Positions 7,142 to 11,820 of a DNA stretch of 11,820 nt are shown here, piece by piece (position 1 is the stretch's first letter; each line of letters starts with the position of its first letter). The translations under genes and the position numbers were made by a program. The notes beneath the pieces are model-generated. The model ran no database searches. It was not told the origin of the DNA and saw only the letters and a list, made by a program, of their open reading frames with translations. The stretch comes from Chloroflexota bacterium (lineage in GTDB: Bacteria; Chloroflexota; Limnocylindria; Limnocylindrales; CSP1-4), in the NCBI GenBank assembly GCA_021785115.1, contig JAJYGO010000394.1, positions 1 through 11,820 of the forward strand, read 5' to 3'.

Positions 7142-7197
7142 CGGCGAGGCCGGATCACGTCCTGCCGGTCCGTCCCTCGTCCGTCGATCGGAGGCGC

Positions 7198-7572
7198 ATG
7201 CAGCCGCGCGACCGCGTCACCGCCATCGTGCTCATCGCCGTCGCGCTCGGGTGCTGGTTCGTCGTGGCCGCGATGCTGACGTCCGTCTCGCCCGCGGGCA
7301 GGCCGGAGGTCCAGGTCGCCGGGTCGATCCTCATCGGGCTGGCGTGCGGCGCGACCGCGGTCCCACTCGTCTGGCTGGCGGTGTTCAGTCACCAGCACCG
7401 GATCGCGCGACCCGGCGACTGGGCGCGCGCGGTGCGTCGCGGCGCGTGGGTCTGGCTCATCGTGGCGCTGCTCGTCGCACTCCGCACGCAGGGAGCCTTC
7501 AGCGCGCCGATCGCGCTGTTCGTCGTCGTCATGGTCGCGTTCGTCGAGATCAGCCTCAGCCTGCAGCGCTGA
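7198..7572 (+). CDS. Small four-helix integral membrane protein, function unknown
   Basis: A 124-residue protein made almost entirely of membrane helices: about 8-28, 39-63, 82-96 and 102-120. A positively charged loop (HQHRIARPGDWARAVRR, about 65-81) joins helices 2 and 3 and should be cytoplasmic by the positive-inside rule, placing both termini inside. The start is supported by GGAGG (7190-7194) three bases before ATG 7198. It has no catalytic motif and I do not recognise the family. It is flanked by its own promoter-like hexamer and a downstream hairpin, so it may be a single-gene unit unrelated to its neighbours. Confidence 0.8.
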   Translation: MQPRDRVTAIVLIAVALGCWFVVAAMLTSVSPAGRPEVQVAGSILIGLACGATAVPLVWLAVFSHQHRIARPGDWARAVRRGAWVWLIVALLVALRTQGAFSAPIALFVVVMVAFVEISLSLQR

Positions 7573-7576
7573 CGGC

Positions 7577-7592
7577 CCCGACGGCGGTCGGG
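7577..7592 (+). terminator. Hairpin just after the membrane-protein stop codon
   Basis: CCCGAC-ggcg-GTCGGG forms a perfect 6-bp stem four bases after the TGA at 7570-7572. There is no following T-run, so termination is only a possibility, but the position suits a 3'-end hairpin. Confidence 0.35.
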
Positions 7593-7620
7593 CGGCTCGT
7601 TCGGCCGGGTCATCGCCGAG

Positions 7621-7639
7621 CCGCGGTTACAATCCGCGG
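7621..7639 (+). promoter_or_regulatory. -10 candidate TACAAT framed by CCGCGG inverted repeats
   Basis: TACAAT (7628-7633), a near-consensus -10, lies in CCGCGG-TTACAAT-CCGCGG. It is 65 bases before the ureohydrolase ATG at 7693. The arms are placed so that a bound protein would cover the -10 region, which makes this both a promoter and an operator candidate. No -35 hexamer is obvious. The arms are self-palindromic GC strings, so chance is possible. Confidence 0.45.
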
Positions 7640-7692
7640 ACGCGTCCCGCCGGACCTTCACGGGCACCGGCGACGTCCAGACGAGGACGACC

Positions 7693-8829
7693 ATGGCGCT
7701 CTCCCGCCCAGGCCCGCTCGGTCGAGCGAACGGCTGGGACCTCCCCTACGAGACCTTCGACGAGTTCGACCTGCCCGTGTACGTCGGGATGCCGGCGTAC
7801 TCGAAGCTGCCGTACGTGCCCGAGGCCGCCGCGCTCCGCGACCGGAAGCCGGATGTCGCGATCGTCGGCGCGCCGTTCGACGACGCCGTCAGCCACCGGC
7901 CGGGTGCCCGGTTCGGCCCGCGAGCGATCCGCGCGGCGACCTACACGACCGGCTCGCTCCACTCGCTCCAGCTCGACGTCGAGCCGTTCGAGGTGCTCGA
8001 CGTGGTGGACGCGGGCGACGCGAACATCGTGCCGGCGTGGCTCGACCGCGGGCACGCGATGGTGTACCGCAAGGTGCGCGAGGTCGCGGAGTCCGGCGCG
8101 ATCCCGATCGTCCTCGGCGGGGACCACTCGATCACGTGGCCCTCGGCCACCGCCATTGCCGAGGTGCGCGACCCGGCCACGATCGGCATCGTCCATTTCG
8201 ACGCGCACGCCGACACCGCTCCGAACGACTGGGGAGTGCTGGCGGGCCACGGGACCCCGATGCGGCGGCTGATCGAGTCGGGCGCGGTGCAGGGCCGCAA
8301 CTTCGTGCAGGTGGGGCTGCGCGGGTACTGGCCCGGGCCCGAGGTGTTCGCGTGGATGCAGGCGCAGGGCATGCGCTGGCACCTGATGCGCGAGATCGAG
8401 GAGCGGGGAGCGGAGGCCGTCATCGACGACGCGATCTCGGAGGCGCTCGAGGGCGCCGACGCGATCTACCTGTCGGTCGACATCGACGTGATCGACCCGG
8501 GCATGGCCCCGGGGACGGGCACGCCGGAGCCGGGCGGCCTGCTGACGCGCGAGCTGCTGCGCGCCGTTCGGCGCATCGTCGGGCGTGTGCCGCTCGCCGC
8601 GATGGACGTCGTCGAGGTGTCCCCGCCGTTCGACCACGCCGAGGTCACGGCGATGGCGGCGCACCGCGTGGCCCTCGAGGCCATCAGCGCGCTGGCCGTC
8701 CGAAAGCGCGCGGGCGAGACCGTGCGCCACGTGCCCCGCGGGTCGTCGGCGGCGACCGCATCGTCCAGCGGGGGCTCGGCAACCAGCGGGGGCTCGGCAA
8801 CGAATGCCACCCGCGACGGAGCGAGCTGA
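7693..8829 (+). CDS. Agmatinase-like ureohydrolase (arginase family)
   Basis: This 378-residue enzyme should hydrolyse a guanidino compound to urea plus an amine with a two-manganese centre. The ligands are all visible: His145 in GGDHS, Asp170/His172/Asp174 in HFDAHADT, and Asp263/Asp265 in SVDIDVIDPG, followed by GTGTPEPGG (274-282). The family covers agmatinase, guanidinobutyrase, guanidinopropionase and related hydrolases. The loop after the second motif (NDWGVLAGHGTPMRRLIESG) and QVGLRGYWP (206-214) do not let me pick the substrate. Residues 1-50 form an N-terminal extension usual for agmatinases; 351-378 are a Ser/Gly/Ala tail beyond the fold, partly encoded by a perfect tandem repeat. 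ATG 7693 has GAGGA (7683-7687) five bases upstream. It is probably cytoplasmic and transcribed from its own promoter. It sits upstream of an M20 amidohydrolase, which would fit nitrogen scavenging or polyamine metabolism. Confidence 0.92.
   Translation: MALSRPGPLGRANGWDLPYETFDEFDLPVYVGMPAYSKLPYVPEAAALRDRKPDVAIVGAPFDDAVSHRPGARFGPRAIRAATYTTGSLHSLQLDVEPFEVLDVVDAGDANIVPAWLDRGHAMVYRKVREVAESGAIPIVLGGDHSITWPSATAIAEVRDPATIGIVHFDAHADTAPNDWGVLAGHGTPMRRLIESGAVQGRNFVQVGLRGYWPGPEVFAWMQAQGMRWHLMREIEERGAEAVIDDAISEALEGADAIYLSVDIDVIDPGMAPGTGTPEPGGLLTRELLRAVRRIVGRVPLAAMDVVEVSPPFDHAEVTAMAAHRVALEAISALAVRKRAGETVRHVPRGSSAATASSSGGSATSGGSATNATRDGAS
8765..8800 (+). repeat. Perfect 18-bp tandem repeat in the ureohydrolase tail
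   Basis: CCAGCGGGGGCTCGGCAA occurs twice head to tail (8765-8782 and 8783-8800) with no mismatch. Being 18 bp it keeps the frame and encodes a repeated SGGSAT-like hexapeptide in the disordered C-terminal tail. The perfect identity suggests a recent slippage event. Confidence 0.85.
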
Positions 8830-8863
8830 CCTGAGCGTCGCACCACCTCCCACGTCCATCCGT

Positions 8864-8915
8864 CGGCACTCCGCGACCTGCCCGACGTCGACTCCCCGAC
8901 GCTCCGCGAGCTGCC
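8864..8915. repeat. Spaced 19-bp repeat in the spacer before the M20 gene
   Basis: CGGCACTCCGCGACCTGCC (8864-8882) recurs as CGACGCTCCGCGAGCTGCC (8897-8915), 16 of 19 identical, at a 33-base period. One frame reads as a Leu-Arg-Asp/Glu-Leu-Pro repeat, so this could be decayed coding sequence, but no start or convincing reading frame accompanies it. Confidence 0.4.
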
Positions 8916-8939
8916 GTCCCGGACGGTCCTCCGGCCGTC

Positions 8940-8945
8940 TACGAT
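8940..8945 (+). promoter_or_regulatory. Candidate -10 box for the M20 hydrolase/methyltransferase pair
   Basis: TACGAT lies 67 bases before GTG 9007, in the same relative place as the -10-like hexamers before the two preceding genes. No -35 hexamer is recognisable. Confidence 0.4.
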
Positions 8946-9006
8946 TCCCGCATCGGTTGCGGCCGCGCCCGCCGCGCCCGGCCACGTAATCCCGAGGGAG
9001 GAGCAC

Positions 9007-10209
9007 GTGCACCTGACCGACTTCATGCCCGCGGGCCCCCACACGGGCGCCAAGGCCCGGATCGCGGCCGCGATCGAGGCCGCCCGCGACGAGATCCTGG
9101 AGCTGTCGCACCGGATCCACGAGAACCCGGAGCCGGCGTTCGAGGAGCACCGCGCCGCCGGGTGGGTCGCGGAGGCCGTCGCGCGGCACGGGTATCGGGT
9201 CGAGCACCCCGCGGGACGGCTCGAGACCGCGGTCCGGGCGACGCTCGCGGGCGGCCGAGGGAGGCACGGGAGCCGCGTGGCCGTTCTCGCCGAGTACGAC
9301 GCCTTGCCCGGGATCGGGCACGCCTGCGGGCACAACACCATGGCGGCGAGCGGCGTCGGCGCGGCCTTCGGCCTGGCGGCGGTGGCTCCGGAGATCCGCG
9401 GCGAGATCGTGTTCCTCGGCACGCCGGCGGAGGAGCGCGGGTCCGGCAAGCAGTACATGCTCGACGACGGCCTCTTCGACGGCGTCGATGCGGCGATCCT
9501 GTTCCACCCGAGCGACCTGACGCTCATCGAGGCGAAGCTGCTGGCCAGCGAGGACGTCGACGTCACGTTCCTCGGGCGGGCCGCCCATGCCGCGGCCCAG
9601 CCGTGGGAAGGCCGGAATGCGCTCGATGCGCTCGTCCTGCTGTTCACCTCGATCGGGCTGTGGCGGCAGCAGCTCCCGCCCGACGCCCGGGTGCACGGGA
9701 TCATCCTCGAAGGCGGGACCGCCGCCAACATCATCCCGGACCGCGGCGTGGCGCGGTTCATGGTCCGGTCGCCCGACCAGGCGTTCTTCGGATCGATGCG
9801 CGACCGGTTCCGGGAGCTGTGCGAGGCGGCGGCGAGGGCCACGGCATGCGAGGTCGAGGTCGTGTTCTCCGGACACTCGGATACGATGCGGCACAACCGC
9901 GTGATCGGGGACCGGTACCGGGCCAACCTCGAGGCGTACGGCATCCGCGAGGATCCGCCGACCCCGAACATGGGCAGCTCTGACATGGGCAACGTCAGTC
10001 TGCGTCTCCCGACGATCCACCCCGACATCGCGATCTGCGACCCGGGCGTGCCGGGACACTCGATCGAGTTCCGCGAGGCCGCGCGGACACCGCGCGCCGA
10101 CGACGTCACGCTGATCGCGGCGGCGGTCGCCGCGGGAGTCGCGTACGAGCTGCTCGCCGACAGGCCCCTCGTCGAGGCCGCGTGGCGCGAGTTCCGGGAG
10201 CAGCCATGA
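9007..10209 (+). CDS. M20-family metallo-amidohydrolase/dipeptidase (PM20D2/AbgB-like)
   Basis: A 400-residue zinc-dependent amide or dipeptide hydrolase. Visible motifs: RIHENPEPAFEE (36-47), AEYDALPGIGHACGHN (95-110, with Cys107 and His109 at the metal site), GTPAEE (138-143, Glu142/143 as base and ligand), HAAAQPWEGRNALDA (194-208, the lid-dimerisation domain with His194), GSSDMGNVS (323-331) and His351 in PGHSIEF. The EYDALPGIGHACGHN form is typical of the ACY1-like-2 group, which contains Xaa-Arg and beta-alanyl dipeptidases and p-aminobenzoyl-glutamate hydrolases, rather than the auxin-conjugate hydrolase form. There is no signal peptide, so it should act in the cytoplasm. GTG 9007 is preceded by a strong site, AGGGAGGAG (8995-9003). 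Its stop overlaps the methyltransferase start by four bases. The substrate cannot be read from the sequence. Confidence 0.92.
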   Translation: MHLTDFMPAGPHTGAKARIAAAIEAARDEILELSHRIHENPEPAFEEHRAAGWVAEAVARHGYRVEHPAGRLETAVRATLAGGRGRHGSRVAVLAEYDALPGIGHACGHNTMAASGVGAAFGLAAVAPEIRGEIVFLGTPAEERGSGKQYMLDDGLFDGVDAAILFHPSDLTLIEAKLLASEDVDVTFLGRAAHAAAQPWEGRNALDALVLLFTSIGLWRQQLPPDARVHGIILEGGTAANIIPDRGVARFMVRSPDQAFFGSMRDRFRELCEAAARATACEVEVVFSGHSDTMRHNRVIGDRYRANLEAYGIREDPPTPNMGSSDMGNVSLRLPTIHPDIAICDPGVPGHSIEFREAARTPRADDVTLIAAAVAAGVAYELLADRPLVEAAWREFREQP

Positions 10210-10988
10210 CCGTCGGAGCGGACCTCGCGCGCCTGTACGACCTGGACCTCGCCGAGGACCTCGACGATCTCGACCTGTATCGCGCGCTCGCGGCACGCTG
10301 CGGAGGTCCGGTGCTCGAGCTCGCCGCCGGCAGCGGACGGCTGGCGGTCCCGCTCGCGTGCGGCGGCCTGGAAGTCGTCGCCGTCGACAACGACCCCGCG
10401 ATGCTGGACCGTGCGAGGTCGCGCTGGGCGGGGGAGCGGCGCACGCGTCGCGTGCTGCCGGGCGGCCACCTGGAGCTCGTCGACGCCGACCTGTTCGACC
10501 TCGCGCTCGAGCCCCGCTTCGGGCTCGTGATCCTCGCGCTCAACACGCTGTTCCTGCTCGGCGACGCGGGACGCCAGCGGGCGGTGCTCGCCGCCATGGC
10601 CCGACACCTCCGACGCGGCGGCCTCGCCGTGGTCGACGCGTGGATCCCGTCGGCGGACGACCTCGCGATCTACGACGGTCGCGTCGTGCTCGAGTGGGTC
10701 CGCGACGACCCGGAGTCCGGCGACCGCGTCGTGAAGCTCGCGAGCGCTTCGTACGACCCGCCGACGCGGCGTCTCGACCTGACGTCGATCTTCGAATCGG
10801 CGCCACCCGAAGGCGGCCCGCTGTCGCGCCACCTGCGCCGCGACGTGCTCCACCTCACGAGCGCCGCGGAGGTCGTGCAGGCGGCCACCGATGCCGGCCT
10901 CGCGGTCGACCAGGTCGGCGGCGACCACGATCTGACGGCGTTCGGGCCCGGGTCCAGCCGGGTGGTGCTGATCGCCGGCTTGGTATAG
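10206..10988 (+). CDS. Class I SAM-dependent methyltransferase
   Basis: A 260-residue Rossmann-fold methyltransferase. Motif I, LELAAGSGR, is at 37-45; the ribose-binding acid is Asp61 in VAVDNDPAML (58-67); ADLFDLAL (94-101) and ILALNTLFLL (109-118) fit motifs II and post-II; the RRGGL turn is at 136-140. The C-terminal part (155-235) carries the substrate-side strands but no hallmark that fixes a substrate. ATG 10206 was chosen because it overlaps the M20 stop as ATGA and has GGGAG (10196-10200) five bases upstream; the frame is open 24 bases further back but inside the M20 gene. The overlap implies translational coupling, so the enzyme may act on the same small molecule as the M20 hydrolase or on its product. 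Cytoplasmic. Confidence 0.88.
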   Translation: MTVGADLARLYDLDLAEDLDDLDLYRALAARCGGPVLELAAGSGRLAVPLACGGLEVVAVDNDPAMLDRARSRWAGERRTRRVLPGGHLELVDADLFDLALEPRFGLVILALNTLFLLGDAGRQRAVLAAMARHLRRGGLAVVDAWIPSADDLAIYDGRVVLEWVRDDPESGDRVVKLASASYDPPTRRLDLTSIFESAPPEGGPLSRHLRRDVLHLTSAAEVVQAATDAGLAVDQVGGDHDLTAFGPGSSRVVLIAGLV

Positions 10989-10989
10989 T
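10984..10989 (+). promoter_or_regulatory. Candidate -10 box for a leaderless cpaE transcript
   Basis: TATAGT overlaps the TAG stop of the methyltransferase and ends six bases before GTG 10996. In leaderless bacterial promoters TANNNT lies at just this distance from the start codon, which would then be the first base of the message. There is no Shine-Dalgarno between it and GTG. Confidence 0.5.
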
Positions 10990-10995
10990 CGGGCC

Positions 10996-11820
10996 GTGCC
11001 CACGGATCAGATCCGCCTGCTCGTCGTCGAGGACGTCCCGCAGGTCGCGCAGTACATGCGGGGGCTCGTGAGCACCAGCCCGCGGGTCAAGCTCCTCGAC
11101 ATCCTGCGCGACGGACGGTCGGTGCTGGAGCAGGCCGCGCAGCAGCGGCCCGATGTCGTGATCGTCGACGCGCTCCTCCAGGGACGCGTCGGCGGACTCG
11201 AGCTCGCCGCACAGCTCCGCAACGCCGCCCTGCCGGCCGCGATCGTCGTGATCACCGTGCCGCAGCGTCCCGTCGCCGTCGCGCCCGAGCGCGGCATCGA
11301 CGCCGTGCTCTCGATGCCGTTCACCGGCTACGAGCTCATCACGCTGCTCCAGAAGTCGGTCGAGGCCCAGCGGTCCCGGGACGCGACCGCGGCGGCGGCG
11401 CTCATCGCCGTCTTCGCCCCGAAGGGCGGCGTCGGGAAGACGACGCTCGCGTTCAACCTCGCCGTGGCGATCCAGCAGCACCGGGGCGCGCGGACCGTGC
11501 TCATCGACGGGAGCCTCCAGTTCGGCGACCTCCGGGCGCTCCTGAAGGTGCCCGGCGACGCGCCGTCGATCCTCGACCTGCCGATCGACCGGATCCAGGA
11601 GGCGGACCTCGCGGAGGTCCTCTGGCGCGACCCGTCCGGGATCGACATCCTGCTCGCCCCGCCGCGGATCGAGATGGCCGACATGGTCACGCCCCGCGAC
11701 GTCGAGAAGGTGCTATCGCTCGTCCGGCGGGTGTACGACGTCACGGTCGTCGACCTGGCGACCAACCTCAGCGACCTGACGCTCGCCTTCCTGGATGTCG
11801 CGGACGTGATCCTCGACGTC
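10996..11820 (+). CDS. cpaE: CpaE/TadZ-like receiver-ParA/MinD ATPase, 5' part (continues beyond window)
   Basis: An open frame from GTG 10996 to the edge, 275 codons without a stop. Residues 1-122 form a CheY-like receiver: Glu12/Asp13 of the acidic pocket, Asp58 as possible phospho-acceptor and Thr87 are present, but the usual Lys of the KPF motif is Met107 (MPF), so phosphorylation signalling may be lost or altered. Residues 136-275 form a MinD/ParA-type ATPase: deviant Walker A KGGVGKTT (143-150, signature Lys143), VLIDGSLQFGDL (168-179) and VVDLAT (251-256) at the Walker B position. This order is that of CpaE/TadZ, which sits at the pole or membrane and helps place the Flp/Tad pilus secretion machine. 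The seven bases between the methyltransferase stop and this start hold no ribosome-binding site. cpaF/tadA-type genes would be expected to the right. Domain calls are firm; the Tad role is inferred. Confidence 0.9.
   Translation, partial: MPTDQIRLLVVEDVPQVAQYMRGLVSTSPRVKLLDILRDGRSVLEQAAQQRPDVVIVDALLQGRVGGLELAAQLRNAALPAAIVVITVPQRPVAVAPERGIDAVLSMPFTGYELITLLQKSVEAQRSRDATAAAALIAVFAPKGGVGKTTLAFNLAVAIQQHRGARTVLIDGSLQFGDLRALLKVPGDAPSILDLPIDRIQEADLAEVLWRDPSGIDILLAPPRIEMADMVTPRDVEKVLSLVRRVYDVTVVDLATNLSDLTLAFLDVADVILDV

Noticed and set aside
7036..7197. Possible CRISPR-like or small-RNA repeat region
   Set aside because: Only two diverged units of 31 bp lie next to each other with no spacers, so it is not an array; no clear RNA fold or terminator was seen.
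4185..8834. A 1549-codon open frame on the plus strand crossing three genes
   Set aside because: It is a second frame over the helicase, membrane-protein and ureohydrolase genes, rich in Arg/Pro/Ala/Gly with no domain. Long empty frames are expected in DNA this GC-rich.
7627..10296. An 889-codon minus-strand open frame
   Set aside because: It is antisense to the ureohydrolase and M20 genes, which have full catalytic motifs; the translation is Arg/Asp/Val/His-rich with no recognisable domain.
8466..11003. An 845-codon minus-strand open frame
   Set aside because: Antisense to well-supported plus-strand genes, with shadow-like Ser/Arg/Ala composition.

Overview
The window is very GC-rich, gene-dense bacterial chromosomal DNA with strong third-position G/C bias, few TA dinucleotides outside probable promoters, and no tRNA, rRNA, CRISPR array, transposase or phage gene that I could see. 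The combination of a GT87-type membrane glycosyltransferase, a fused UvrD-helicase/iron-sulfur nuclease, a CpaE/TadZ protein with a receiver domain, and small Pro/Ala-rich single-pass membrane proteins suggests a high-GC soil or sediment bacterium. I lean towards Chloroflexota (Limnocylindria-like), with Actinomycetota as the alternative. This is inference from gene content and composition, not a placement.

Layout. On the minus strand, 1-370 (partial) and 428-1825 encode two tandem, paralogous, exported serine hydrolases of the beta-lactamase/DD-peptidase superfamily. A 240-base divergent spacer with short repeats leads to a plus-strand GT87-like integral membrane glycosyltransferase (2066-3460). 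Its tail overlaps by 19 bases a convergent minus-strand gene for a 116-residue single-pass membrane protein (3442-3792). That gene diverges from a large plus-strand helicase-nuclease gene (3937-7035); the divergent spacer holds a perfect 9-bp-arm inverted repeat. Then, all on the plus strand: a four-helix small membrane protein (7198-7572), an agmatinase-like ureohydrolase (7693-8829), an M20 amidohydrolase/dipeptidase (9007-10209), a class I SAM methyltransferase translationally coupled to it by an ATGA overlap (10206-10988), and the first 275 codons of a CpaE/TadZ-like receiver-ATPase (10996 to the window edge).

How the genes relate. Most genes seem to be independent units. TANNNT hexamers that could be -10 boxes lie 50-67 bases upstream of five starts, and TATAGT lies right before the CpaE start, which suggests a leaderless message. 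The clear couplings are the tandem hydrolases and the M20/methyltransferase pair. The ureohydrolase and M20 enzyme both cleave C-N bonds in small nitrogen compounds and may share a nutritional role. The CpaE gene probably opens a Flp/Tad pilus locus beyond the right edge.

I found no convincing new multi-gene system. The features most worth a second look are the stand-alone AdnB-like helicase-nuclease with its intact Fe-S nuclease, the palindrome in front of it, the tandem repeat that duplicates its start codon, the probable leaderless cpaE with an atypical receiver, and the repeated occurrence of short tandem duplications at gene edges.
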